DNA of 64,000 nt from Sisyra terminalis. Taxonomy: Eukaryota; Arthropoda; Insecta; Neuroptera; Sisyridae. Positions 23,196 through 36,500 of the stretch are shown here, piece after piece; position 1 is the first letter of the stretch; each line of letters starts with the position of its first letter. The notes below the pieces were generated by a model. That model made no database searches and was not told the origin of the DNA. It saw only the letters and a program-made list of their open reading frames with translations. Location: positions 6,386,001-6,450,000 of the forward strand of contig OY292280.1 of assembly GCA_958496175.1 (NCBI GenBank). The letters run 5' to 3'. The position numbers and the translations under genes are program-made.

Positions 23196-23859
23196 GTTTT
23201 CACGGTTTCCACTGATCTGGTTTGTAATAGATAGCGCACTGTAGTACAGGAAACAAAAAATCGCACCAGAAGTCAAAATAGCCAGCGCTGTCTACATAAA
23301 CACAAATTTAAAATGAACTAAACCAAATGCAACAGTACTTGTGTTGGAAAAAAGACTTTTCTTTGATTTGGAAAATTAAAGCAATCGATGCATGTAAAAT
23401 TCAAGCGCTTATTTGTTTAGATTAGCGCTAATCTGCACTTAATTGCCAGCTGTTGTTTTTTAGTTCTGATAAAAACGGTGCCTACGTAGATGGCGCTTCG
23501 TACGCCTTACCTTATGTTTCTTATTATATCCATATATAAATGACAAAGGGAGATAAGAATGCAAATCAATTTTGAGATAACAAATTTCAGTCATGAGTCT
23601 TCAATACTACACCTATGCGATTTAAATCTTGATACCAATATTATCATAAGTAAACCCTTCAGTTATTTTATTTATTTAACCAGAATACATTCGCATGTAC
23701 ATATAAAGTATCCACTTATAGAGGTGTTACAAAAACACCTGAACATAGGCCTGGAAAATATTCTTATTAATCTAAAAACATGTATCTTATTTTGAATATA
23801 TATTTTATTAATTTGATAACCTAAAACTTATACCAATAACAAGCATCATTACAAATGTA

Positions 23860-24076
23860 CAGTGTAATCTCACTAATCCGGCACTATTAAAAACCGAAGG
23901 GTGCCGGATTATTGGAATGTTCGGAGTACTGGATTTTAGTGAAAAAGTCATACGTAATGAATAAAATAAAGCATTTCATAGAAGGAATAAATGTATGCAC
24001 AGGTATTGAGGGGCGAGGGAGGCGTGGGCGAAGGGTGCCGGATTATTGGACGTGCCGGATTAGTGAGATTATACTG
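23860..24076. mobile_element. pogo-like MITE, copy 3 (TA target duplication)
   Basis: It starts CAGTGTAATCTCACTAATCC, ends GATTATACTG and is flanked by TA on both sides. It is in the opposite internal orientation to the copies at 3830 and 25600. Confidence 0.88.
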
Positions 24077-24234
24077 TATATAAATTTATAGTATAATGGC
24101 AAAAAAATCGAGATTCATATATCAATCGTGATCCACTTGATTATTTATTTTTTTTGTTAATTTTTGTATTATAATAATTGATTGCTACTTATTATGATTT
24201 TTTTTGAAATCAGTGATCATATCCCTTCTAGAAC

Positions 24235-24425
24235 CGTCAAATTTGGCAACGTTACATTTTCTATTTTGTTTTTAATTTAATTTACGATGTTTTTGTTAAT
24301 TCATATTTAATATCTTATAGTTTTTTCTTTGGAGACAAAATTTTTATTTTAGGCTGATTTATTTGCAAATAGAATAAAAAAAAAAACAAAGTAGAAAATG
24401 CAATGTTGTCAGATTGTAAAGTAAA
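24235..24425. mobile_element. Variant copy of the near-palindromic MITE family
   Basis: It has TTGGCAACGTTACATTTTCT on the left and AGAAAATGCAATGTTGTCAG on the right, with the internal ATTTTAGGCTGATTTATTTG block. The outermost GTGTACTTTAGCAC part is absent. Confidence 0.65.
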
Positions 24426-24429
24426 TGAG

Positions 24430-25595
24430 CCGTTTTTTTCATCTAGCACCTGCTCTATGCTTTCTACATCGACAAGAAGTCATTTTTAGAGGCAAATAAA
24501 AGCAAATCTTGGATTTTTATTTATAAAACATTTGCTATATGAATTTTTCATAAAATTGCTGATTTAACACTTTATTTTTCCTCTTCTTTCCATTATATCT
24601 TAAGATGGATGTTTTAGTAGCATAAAATCTTAAATAAGTAACCATTACTTTGAATTCTTGGTTCCCACTAATGAAAAATACTTCAATAGAATACTAATTA
24701 ATTACGTTAATTTTCAGAAATTTAATTTTAAAATACTTAAAATCTACTTAATAAATAAATTTGAAAAATTCAATAATCACAAGAAGAGATATTACTTGCA
24801 TAATTAACATGTGCAAATAGGAAATTCCACTTGACCATATTTACATAAGTACGGACACTTGGGCAATTATTATTTTTTTTCTCTAATTCAATGTTAATTT
24901 TTTTAGAAATTTGTCGAGTTAAGAAAACAAATGAAGTTAATAGATAGTGGTAACAAAATGGCGGAGAAACAAAAATGATTTATACTTCCATCCACGACGC
25001 AAATAACGTTCAAATTTATGAATGAAGTATATGGAAACAACACAAAAAAACATTACATTTGACTAAATTCATTTTGTTAATTTATGCAAATATTTTACGA
25101 AGGAGGTTTTCTTGCCACACCAGTTCCATTTTGAACCCTTCAATGCTTTTTCGGAATACCTATTACTGTATTTTCTGCCAACAATGATCCATCTGCCATG
25201 GATTTTTGCAACAATTAAAAGCGATTTTCCATCGGTTATGGTTTATCGTTTTTAATAATTCTTATAATTTTTTTGTACTTAAACGTTTCGCAATTGGTGA
25301 TAAATAAATTAAATTTAAATGTAAATACAATTCAAGTAATGACACACTAAAGACTTTAATAATATGAGGCGAAAATACGTGGGCATTAGGAGAGAGTATA
25401 CCACGCATTTTCTTCGCCAAAGCTACAAGTACCTGGATGGCTGATCTTTAATCAACTAATAATTCTTTATAACTCATAATATATAATTCTACTCGATCAG
25501 GTTATAACTGTTTTTAACTCTAAATTAAAAACAAAGTAGAAAATTCGATGTTTTTAGCTATTGATGATACTAAAAGGAACATGAACCACTTGAAA
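24430..25595. other. Gene-free stretch
   Basis: No gene or complete repeat is recognised. A short piece near 25525-25555 (AACAAAGTAGAAAATTCGATG) resembles an arm of the near-palindromic MITE family. Confidence 0.4.
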
Positions 25596-25599
25596 ACTA

Positions 25600-25832
25600 C
25601 AGTATAATCTCACTAATCCGGCAAGTCGATAGATCGGCACGTCCAATAATCCGGCACCCTCCGCCCAAGCCTCCCTCGCCCCTCTATACCTGTGCATACA
25701 TTTATTCCTTCTATGAAACGCTTTATTTTATTCATTACCTATGACTTTTTCACTATAATCCAGTAATCCGAACATTCTAATAATCCGGCACCCTCCGATT
25801 TTTAATAGTGCCGGATTAGTGAGATTACACTG
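25600..25832. mobile_element. pogo-like MITE, copy 4 (TA target duplication)
   Basis: It is 233 bp and flanked by TA on both sides. It has the full interior, including CTGTGCATACATTTATTCC. Together with the copy at 40893-41125 it is among the longest and best preserved. Confidence 0.9.
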
Positions 25833-26154
25833 TAGTAACTTTCTGGGAAATATTCACAGCTCAACATTGACAAAACTGACAAATACCAAAAATTTGCAAT
25901 TTTTTGAAAAGGAAATGGCAATTGAATCCAATGACAACAATTCAAAACTGAGACAATAATTATTATATTTGTGTTACAGTTTACATTTTTTGTTCTTTGC
26001 CTTTGTCGCTACGCTACATTTGTCTATTATATTAACATTCAAAGCAAAAATTGTATCATATTTTAGTAATCACTAGCCATGTACCATTTCAAGCACTATC
26101 GGAATATGCTTTGGCAGTGGATTAAAAACATTGTTTTTTTTACCATTATTCTGT

Positions 26155-26300
26155 AACTACTAAGGTCTTTAGCGACTCTAGAGTTATTAAAAATTCGTAT
26201 TTTAAGAAAATATCGAATATTTGTTCAATACAAGATTTGAACCCAATACCTACGATTTTGGGAGTGGCTATCTAGACCACTCGGCCACCAGTAGGCCTCA
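26155..26300 (-). mobile_element. tRNA-derived SINE fragment (pol III A and B boxes)
   Basis: On the minus strand, TGGCCGAGTGG (26287-26277) matches the tRNA A box and GGGTTCAAATC (26244-26234) matches the B box at the usual distance. The region between resembles a Leu/Ser tRNA but has no clean acceptor stem. It is followed by a non-tRNA body containing CTCTAGAGTCGCTAAAGACC. This is the layout of a tRNA-headed SINE rather than a functional tRNA gene. Confidence 0.55.
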
Positions 26301-26309
26301 ATTCAAATT

Positions 26310-27509
26310 TGATATTGATTGAAATCGATCAAAGCTTAGGTGGATTTAAATAAAATTCGATATGTACAATTTGACATTAATAAAATAATTTCAAGAAATT
26401 TCATGATATTTTCGTCCGAGTTATAATTGCTAACGTTTTTTATTATCGAGGTTAATATACTTAAATCGATGGAGATAATTTATCTACAAGCTAAAAAAAG
26501 AACTACTGAAGTTAGATCAATAACTTTTTATTGATCGAGATGTAATAAGTATTATATATTGGAATATATAAATAGATTAGATAACAATAGATGAAAATTA
26601 TTATCTCAGACAGTATTATAAATATTCACCTATTTGATTTTTTTTTACCTTTTTTTTGATGGAAGTCAAGGATTAATAGTCCTTTGCCTGAAACTAGATC
26701 AAATACTCGAATCTCTATAAATATAATCATATATAAATGATAAATACATTTCAAATTTATCAATTTTATATGATGATAATTACACAGATGTGAATATTTA
26801 TAAATATTAATCGAACTCCTTATCCTTGACCTTCACCAAAAAAAAAGGTGAATATTTATAATATTAACAGAAAAAATCAATGTTTATCTTATTAGAATAT
26901 ATAAAATTTTAGCGATGATTTATTTAAATTTTTCCCCCAGTTTCTCGATAGTCGTTTGTTTCCCTCAATGTAATTGATTTTATCCCCAAAATTTATTGTT
27001 TGATAAATTACTGAATGTAATAAATCTAATTACTGAAAAATAATAAGAAAAATCTTCACCTGCATATAGCTAAGAACTAAAATAAAATTCCTGCCTACAT
27101 AATCGTGGGGAGTGTTGTTAGATTAGTTAAAAATTAACTGAAATAACGTAACGACAAATTTTCGTTTTAAACAAATATTTCGTTAAAATCGAAATTGAAT
27201 CGCACATTATCTAATTTAATTGATATACTCTTAAGGAGTCATACAAAAAATTGATTTTTCTTTTGGCTAAGTCTCCCAAAATCGTTAGCAATTTAAATTG
27301 CAAATTATAAATGATTATTGAGAAAAAAAAAACAAGAATTTATATTAAATGACATACAATTATGATAATCAGATGTATAATCAGTAATTAAAAGTAGTTA
27401 TTTTTGGATTTAGAAACACTTCTAAAAACAGATGCATGATTTTTTGTTTATAAAATTTTCATGTGATTTAAATTTTTAAAAGTTTTAAAATATTTTTTTT
27501 TTACAGAAC
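26310..27509. other. Gene-free stretch before the first kinesin coding exon
   Basis: AT-rich, probably intron. It ends in a T-rich tract and TTACAG, the acceptor of the first coding exon. No other feature is recognised. Confidence 0.5.
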
Positions 27510-30500
27510 ATGGCCGAGAATGACGTTTGCGTCCAGGTGGCCGTACGGTAAGGAAATATGCGTGCGATTCTTTTGTTTTATTATTTTTGGAGTATTTTTT
27601 TTTTGTTTTAAAGAATTCGGCCTCAAATTCCGCGCGAAATAATTGAAATGTGCCGCATTTGTACGCAAGTCATTCCAGACGAGCCTCAGATCATTATTGG
27701 TTCAGATAAGTCGTTTACGTATGACTATGTATTTGATACGCATGTGTCACAGGAGAATGTATACGAGAGTTGCGTGCGCAAGTTGGTCGAAAGCTCCCTA
27801 GAAGGTTACAATGCTACCGTTTTCGCCTATGGTCAAACTGGTTCCGGGAAAACGTATACAATGGGTACCGGTTTCGGGGTGGAAATCCCCGATGAAATCG
27901 TTGGCATTATTCCTCGGGCCGTCCATCATTTGTTCGAAGGCATCGAAATGCGCATTCGAAAAGCTCAGGAGGCTGGCGAAATGAGTCCTAAGTTCAAAAT
28001 GTCGGCGCAATTCATTGAAATTTACAACGAAGAGGTCATCGATTTATTTGATCCGATAAAAAACTATAACATGCGCAAAGCGATCAAGATTCACGAGGAC
28101 GCTAACGGTGATATTCACATATCCGGAATTTCGCAAAAGCCTATCGAATGCGCAAACGACGCGTTTGAGTGCCTCAAAGTTGGAGCACTATCCCGAAGAA
28201 CTGCCAGCACTCAAATGAACTCCCAATCAAGTCGATCCCACGCCATTTTCACTCTTTTAATCAGTCAAAAACGAATTTACCTCGTAAGTCTTTTAATAAA
28301 TGCACCGATTTTAGTCCTAAATTGTTTCCTAACAAATCGTATCTCTTAAAAATAATAGTCATATATGCCTAGAGCTGGCCAACCCGCGGCAAAGCAGCTT
28401 ATCTATGTTCGTAATACTTTCCGTTAGGGTGGAGCTTAACGGGTTCTACACTAGTTATTTTAATAAAACCCTATAAAGTTTCTGTTTAGTTATTGATTCA
28501 TCTAATGTGTCAGTATGAAAATAGAAATACCAGTTGAATAAATCTAGAATTTTGGTTATCTACTCTTTATATATGTTTTTACAAAATGTCCTTTGTCTAA
28601 GTCATAGGATCTTCTTGTAGGATCCCTTCATTGGATCCCCATTGTCCTAATGTGTTTAGAGTTTACAATAAGTTAAAAATAGTTCTAGACGTATGTATAT
28701 AATGGAACTCGTTGGAATACATTGTACAGTATAATCTCACTAATCCGGCACTTCGATAGATCGGTACATCCAATAATCCGGCACCCTCCATCCACATCTC
28801 CCTCGCCCCTCTACATTACTTCCCTCTATGAAATGCTTTATTTTATTCATTGCCTATGACTTTTTCACTAAAATCCAGTAACCCGAACATTCCAATAATC
28901 CGGCACCCTCCGGTTTTTAATAGTGCCGGATTAGTGAGATTACACTGTGCTTATAAAATTGGCCGCAGATTTTTAGATTGGTCAGGCTTAATGTATACAG
29001 CTATATTTATTTCAATAGATAGATTGATGATTTCAATAAATAAGGGAAAAATGTGAAAAAGGCGTTTACCAACTTCCTATTCTTTACCTCAGTATTGTCA
29101 TCAATATTGTTTATTACGCCATCTCTATTTGTTTCCAAAAAGATAACTTTTTGGGAACCAAGTCTGCTATAAGAGTGACATCCCCATGTTTATACTTATG
29201 TTATATGAGTCGAGGATGTTTTGACCACTGTCGAACCGGCGAGACTGACTCACCAAACCCTTGGGGTTTGATCGAACCCCGGTTAAGAACCACTGGTCTA
29301 GAATTACTTGTAATTTTTACTTCATATCATTGCTTCTTCTGCTAATTGACTAAAAAGTATTTGATTTAAGTAGTAGGTGATTTAAGTAGTAATTCACTGG
29401 AAATTTGGTGAGATTTTTGGAAGTTACTTGTTTATGTTGTAAACATTTTCTTTTAAATTTAGGGAGATGACGATCCAAATGAAAGTGGTAGTCCTACGGA
29501 ATTTGAAACACTATCATCTAAATTCCACTTCGTTGATTTGGCGGGTTCGGAACGTATGAAACGTACAGGAGCCACTGGAGAGCGGGCTAAAGAAGGCATA
29601 TCGATCAATTGCGGTCTCATGGTCTTAGGGAACGTCATTTCCGCGTTGGCTGGCAAAAACAAAAAAACCCACGTTCCCTACAGGGATTCAAAGTTAACGC
29701 GGCTCCTACAGGATAGTCTTGGTGGCAATAGTCAAACATTGATGATCGCCTGTATTTCTCCAAGCGATAGTGACTTTGTTGAAACCCTCAACACCCTAAA
29801 GTATGCTAATCGAGCCAAGGAAATCAAGAACAAAGTTGTCATCAATAAGGATAATACTTCGCAGACTATACTGCGATTACGACAAGAGAATGCTCTTTTA
29901 CAAATGGAATTATTGGAATTTAAGCAGGGAAAGAGAATGGTCGGGAGTGATGGAAGCGATGATGTTAGTGATATGTTTTTGGCTAATCAAATGATGGAGA
30001 ATGAGCTGAATCTTCTGCGAAACCGGATCAAGGCAATGCAGGAAACTATTAATGTGATCACTATGAAAAATACGGAATTGATGGCCAGTCGAATTACTTC
30101 GACTTGGAATTGTGATGATAATAGTATGACAGATATGATTCAAAGTTATATTAAAGAAATTGAGGAGCTTCGTGCTAAATTAATGGAATCCGAATTTACT
30201 TGCCAGAACCTTCAGAAGCAGATCGGACACTTACAGGCTAATTTAAGCTTAAATCATTCGCAAAGGGAACTACTAATTGAAGATACCACTAGTTCTTTGA
30301 TTGAACAAGCCAAGCATGATTTGGAAAAGCAAAAGTTGATGCTTAGTCCCGGATCTGTAGATCCAGGAGAAGATAATGATGACGATGACGATGAGAAGGA
30401 TACCAATGATACTTTCGATTTGGATTCTGATAGTGATTCCAAATCGGAACATTGTCTTAACACACAACTATCAGAACTCTCCGTCGATATTGACATCAAA

Positions 30501-33500
30501 CAAAAATTGATTGAGGAGTTGGAAAAATCGCAGAAACGAATCGAGCACATGAAAGATAAATACGAGAATAAGCTGCACCAGCTTGAAATCCAAATAAACG
30601 ACACCCAAGCCGAACGGGATCGCGTACTCAAAAACATGACCAACCAATCTAACGAACCCGAAAAAATCAAACTAATCAAGGAGAAATATGAGCGGAAAAT
30701 TGTCGAAATGCAGTCGGAATTGAAGAAATTGCAGGCGGCGAAAAAGGAGCACAATAAGCTCGTCAAGGATCATGCCATGCAGGAGAATCAGCTGCGCGCC
30801 CTGAAGAACGATTTGATCGGAATGAAGCGAACCAAAGTGAAACTCATCAATCAGATGAAAGAGGAAAGTACCCGACATCGAATTGCCGAAAATCGACGCT
30901 TGCGGGAAATATCGCAACTACAAAAGGAGTCCCGACGCAATGCCAAAATAATCCACAGTATACAAGTCGAAAGTCGACAAAAAGAACAAGTGCTCAAACG
31001 TAAACATGAGGAAGCCTTACGTAAAATTAGTCGGGCCCAACAAAAAACGTCCACACCAAGTATGTACCCTTATATCCTAACTATTTTGGTGACCAATCCA
31101 AACTACTTACATTTAATACTACCTACTAGATTATTTGGAAAGTAATCTGTTTTTGGGAAAATAAATAAGTTTTTTCTTAACATCCATTCTAGTCCATTGT
31201 GTGAAGAGGATAGTTTGAGCTTACCATGTCTAAATTATTTAATTTTGCATTCCTACGGTCCTAGAATCGCTTCGCAAGTGTTGTATCTTTTAAACAAGCA
31301 ATGGAGTCCCAAAGAATTAAGGATCGGAATAGCGAATCCTTGGCGTCTCTTCAGGGTACCCATCCTACCTTTTAGTTTACCATGTCCAAATTATTTAATT
31401 TTAGACTCCTAAAGTCCTAGGAACCATTATCACTTCACAGGGGAGCATTCCCAGAGTAAGACAGGTTGGGAAATTCATTAAATTAACGTAAGTAGGAACT
31501 TAATCATTAGTTTCTTTCACCCGATCCATTTGTAACCAACAATGAGAGTTTAATTCAGTACAATAACATTCCAGTTTAATTCCCAGATCCCTTGTTTTTC
31601 TTTAACCGTATGACAAAAAGTCCTAGAATCCATTATCGCTTCGCAAGTGTTGTATCCTTTATACAAACAATGGAGCCTCAAAAAATTAAGGATCGGAATG
31701 GCAAATTCTTGGCGTCTGGATACCCATCCTATCATTCGTTTTACCATTTCCAAATTATTTAATTTTAGACTCCTAAAGTCCTAGGAACCATTATTGCTTC
31801 CCAATTTTCTATTCCCAAGGGAGCATTCCCAAGGTAAGACAGGTTGGGAAATCCATTAAATTAACATAAATAGGATCTAAATCATTATATTCTTTCACCC
31901 GATCCATTTGTAACCAACAATGAGAGTTTAATTCAGTACAATAACATTCCAGTTTAATTCCCAGATCCCTTGTTTTTTTTAACCGTATGACAAAAAGTCC
32001 TAGAATCCATTATTGCTTTGCAAGTGTTGTATCTTTTATACAAACAATGGAGCCGCAAAAAATTAAGGATCGGAATAGCGAATCCTTGGCGTCTCTTCAG
32101 GGTACCTATCCTATCTTTTAGTTTACCATGTCCAAATTATTTAATTTCGCATTCCTACGATACTAACATCTATTATCGCTTCGCAAGTGTTGTATCCTTT
32201 ATACAAGCAATGGAGCCCCAAAAAACTATAGATCAGAATGACAAATCCTTGGCGTCTGTTCAGGGTACCCATTCTATCTTTCAATTTACCATGTTCCAAT
32301 TATTTAATTTTGCATTCTTACGGTCCTAAAATCTATTATCGCTTCGCAAGTGTTGTATCCTTTATACAAACAATGGAGCCCCAAAAAATTAAAGATCGTA
32401 ATAGCGATGCCTTGGCGTCATTACAGGGTACCCATCCTATCTTTCAGTTTACCATGTCCAAATTATTTAATTTTAGACTCCTAAAGTCCTAGGAACCATT
32501 ATTGCTTCCCAGTTTTCTATTCCCAAGGGAGCATTCCCAAGGTAAGACAGGTTGGGAAATTCATTAAATTAACATAAATAGGATCTAAATCATTATATTC
32601 TTTCACCCGATCCATTTGTAACCAACAATGAGAGTTTAATTCAGTACAATAACATTCCAGTTCAATTCCCAGATCCTTTATTTTTCTTTAACTATCCGTA
32701 TGACAAAAAGGTTGGTCACCTTCTCGATTCTTAGCACTTATTACTTAAATTTGTACCATTATGATTTCTTTTTGTTATAATTATTTGTGTTTTTTTTTTT
32801 TAGAATTTACTTTAAAAAGTGCTCAGCAAAAATGGCGTACTTGGGAGAAGTATATAAATAAGGCTGTGCTAAGTAAACAGGTATGCATGAATCGAACACC
32901 AAACATAATTTTTTTTTTATATATAATAGGGCACCGGGGATTTTTCTATTGCAAATATTGTCTTTGAATCTCATTATCGCACCTTTTGGTTTTCTGTCTT
33001 TTGTTGTATAATTCCGCCTGGCTTCCCCAGGCCATCAGCTATTTTGTTTGCCATTTTTTTGTGTCTTATATATTAGCTTAATTTTATGTTTGAGGTTGTA
33101 GTTTTCGGATAGAAATTCATGTACCTAATTTTAGGTACTTGTTGTGCTGCAGTCGCTAACGTTTTATGGTTTGTAAATCATATTTTGGGGGTTGTAAAAC
33201 GGTTTTAGATTGGATAAAGCCTGGATGATGTCCTGTGGGAGTGTTACAAAGCGTTGACGATTGCAATACAATAAGGTACCTGGAGTTACAAGCACGGCTC
33301 CGTATTCAAAAGCCACAATCTCAGTAAATAGTTGATTAATTTAAAATGGATGTGAAAGCTTTAAATTTACTGTTGCTTGATTATTTTTGGTGAACTGAAA
33401 AAAAACTCTCCCGAATTAGGTTATTGCCTATCAGGAACGGGACATGAATCGTTTGGTGTTGAAACGCGAATCGTTGAGCCGTAATCTCGAACGTCTTCGG

Positions 33501-36500
33501 CAGCGCAAACTATTTGCCCAAGACCTTGGGGAGGATTTATCCGAAATTAATTCTGAAATAGACGCTATTCTGGACGAATTGAATTACGTGCAGGATAGTA
33601 TTGTTGAAACTCAACATAACATTGTTCAAATAGACCAATCAAAGGTTAGTTTCTATCCATATCAGCTTAGCCTGATTTCAACAATCAATAAACAAAAAAA
33701 CAAATTTAACCATTCATTTTAATATCCGCCCGAAAACGTTCAACTGTTTAATTGTACTAATTTTCCACCCACCCTCCTATCATTTTACCAAAAAACAACA
33801 AAAAAAAAAACGAAAGAAGAAACCGATAAAACCTGGTAAAACCTACCATATTTTACGGTAAAATGAAAATAGTTTGTTTCATATCGTTTTTTTTTTTAAT
33901 GAGGTACTTTGATATTTCTTTCTTCAGACATTTGCACGCCAATTTAAAAAGCCTATATCGCTGGATTTATCTCTGATCTATTGCTTGATATAGTCGAGTC
34001 AAAAAAGCTTAAACATATTTCTAATAACCATAGGACGTCACTGAAATTTTGTTGACCACAAATGATGTTATATAATCTAATAACAAAAAAAAATCAAAGA
34101 TTCTTCGGATATACATGGATCTTTTCCTCGTTACTCAACAGTAGTTGACCAGCTATTAACTAATGCCAATATGCATTGGTTACGATCGAGAAACATAAAG
34201 TAAAATCATTATATGACCCCATTATCATTACTTCTATGTGGATCCACAAATGAGACAACAATGCCTTTCATTAAGATAACAATACAGTGTAATCTCACTA
34301 ATCCGGCACTATTAAAAACCGGAAGGTACCGGCTTATTGGAATGTTTAGATTACTGGATTCTAGTGAAAAAGTCATAGGTAATGAATAAAATAAAGGATT
34401 TCATAGAGGGAAGACATGTAGAGGGGCGAGGGAGATCAGAATGGAGGATGCCGGATTATTGAACGTGCCGATCTATCGAAGTGCCGGATTAGTGAGATTA
34501 TACTGTATATCAAAAATATAAAAGTGAACAAAGAGCCAGTATATGAAAGTCTTTCGACCTTATGGTCGAAAGACTTTCAAATACTGCTTTTCCTGTATCC
34601 AATGCTTCATTTTTACTACTATAACATTTAATTTGCCTTAAATGTAAAATATTAGCGAATAAAATGGCGTATTTGTTTAGTTGGTATTTTTTAATAGATT
34701 TTTTTATTTAAATCACAGTTCAATTGAATCAAATTAGATTTTTTCCGCTGACTTCAAATATAAACCGTTATACTGTTTATACAATATATAAAATATATTG
34801 TGGACTTTAGACTGAGCCAAAAAATCGACTTTTTTTTTTTTGAAAAGTATATCAAAAATATTGTTCAAGGTGACAAAAAAAAATATCGGGAAGGTTTGAG
34901 CCCTTAATATTAATATTAAGAGGTCTATCATCATTAATTTCGATTTTTTATTTGTGGTTTTCATTTTTGCGTCAATGCTGTCAAATTATCAAGGTAAAAA
35001 AATTATTCTGCCATATGTTTATAGAAAATTAAATTCCCTACAAAAAACGTCTCTTTGAAAAATTTTGCCAGACACGCCGTTTCCGAATAATTCAGCTTTA
35101 AACATTGATATAATTTTTAGATTTATCTTCTTTATTTTGGAATTTTGTAACTAACGAACAAATAAATATATAGAAATGAACAATATTGATTCTTGAAGAA
35201 AACTTAATGTTCTATAAAAAAGATCTCTTAACGTTTTTATATAAAATCATTCTTTCAAAATTGGTTCAACAACGAAAAAAACAATAATTTAATTTTTCTT
35301 TTAACTTTAATTGTGAATAACTTTTGAAAAAGTGATTTTATGTAAAAACGTTTACAGACCTTTTTTGTAGAACATTCAATTCCCTTCAAGAATCTATATT
35401 GTTCATTTTTATATATTTATTTGTTCGTTAGTTACAAAATTCCAAAATAAAGAAGATAAATCTAAAAATTATACCAATGTTTAAAGCTTGGTTATTGGAA
35501 AATGGCGTGCTTAGCAAAAATTTTCAAAGAAACCTTTTTTGTAGGGAATTTAATTTTCTATAAATATATGTGCAGATGACTTTTTTTACCTTGATAGTTT
35601 GACAGAATTGACGCAAAAATGAAAGCACAAATAAAAAATCGAAATTAAAGATGGTAGATCTCTTAATATAAATATTAAGGGCTTAAACCTTCCCGATATT
35701 TTTTTTTTGTCACAATATGAAACAATATTGTGTTAAACAATTGAACAATATTTTCGATATACTTTTCAAAAAAAAAAAGTCGATTTTTTTGGTCCAGTCT
35801 AGTGGACTTATTAATGTAGTCTAGTTTACAAAAGTGAACTATAAATAGAAATTTGAACAGAAATTCAAACAAATGTAGTTCTGATTGTATTGTCCAGATA
35901 TGTATTTCGATTATCTAGCAATCTTCCTCAGTAGTCATCTAGTAGTATTGAATCGTTTCGTAACTGCTATGTGATAAGTCACAAAGTAATCACGGATCGA
36001 TATTAATAATTACTTTTCTTTTTTCAATCTTTCTCTTTTTCGATATAGTTTTGAAGGGGAGGGAAAAAGGGGGAATTTCTCATTTTTCTTTACTTTCACC
36101 AAATTTTTCGTGAGCAACTCGAAACTTTGAATTGCCAAACTTTGAATTGGTTCATTTCCCCAGTTTAGTACGTTTTCCTTTCTCTTGAAAATTTCATTGC
36201 CTTGGAGTGGATCTTATCTATTTTTTAAGAAGTTTAGCTTTTGAAAAGTTACCGTAGCTTTTTTCACAGCTCATAAAAGGAATTTCATAAATTCCTGATT
36301 TTTGTAGATCTGAAATTTCCGAAAGAAATCTAATGTGATTTTATAGAGCCTATATTTTTGAATAATAGGAATTTTTAATCAAAAGAACTTAATTTCCCAA
36401 CTTATTTGAAACCACTGGTTTCTTTATCAAAATAAAACAATAAAAATCCCAACCCCTCTTTGTCTCTCCCGTTCTGGGAGAGACTAAAGAACAAAAGGAA

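Larger units (their letters stand above)
34720..35975 (-). mobile_element. Penelope-like tail interrupted by a foldback element
   Basis: The pieces 34720-34807 and 35802-35975 together match the repeat at about 56755-56975 and the minus-oriented part of 6890-7085. In 34720-34807 the shared blocks are TTTTTCCGCTGACTT and ATATATTGTGGACTT. The second piece holds the family-ii hammerhead motif at 35898-35931. Removing the foldback (34808-35801) and one duplicated 8-mer restores continuity. Confidence 0.7.

Noticed and set aside
26232..26297. Functional tRNA gene on the minus strand
   Set aside because: A and B boxes are present, but there is no paired acceptor stem or proper anticodon arm, and a SINE-like body follows.
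31197..32492. Open frames of 67-103 codons in the kinesin intron
   Set aside because: They are repeats of the same tandem module and are not bounded by splice sites that fit the kinesin phase.
31190..32715. Regularly repeated blocks considered as a CRISPR-like array
   Set aside because: The genome is eukaryotic, the units are 155-200 bp, and the parts between are themselves repeated, so this is a tandem array.
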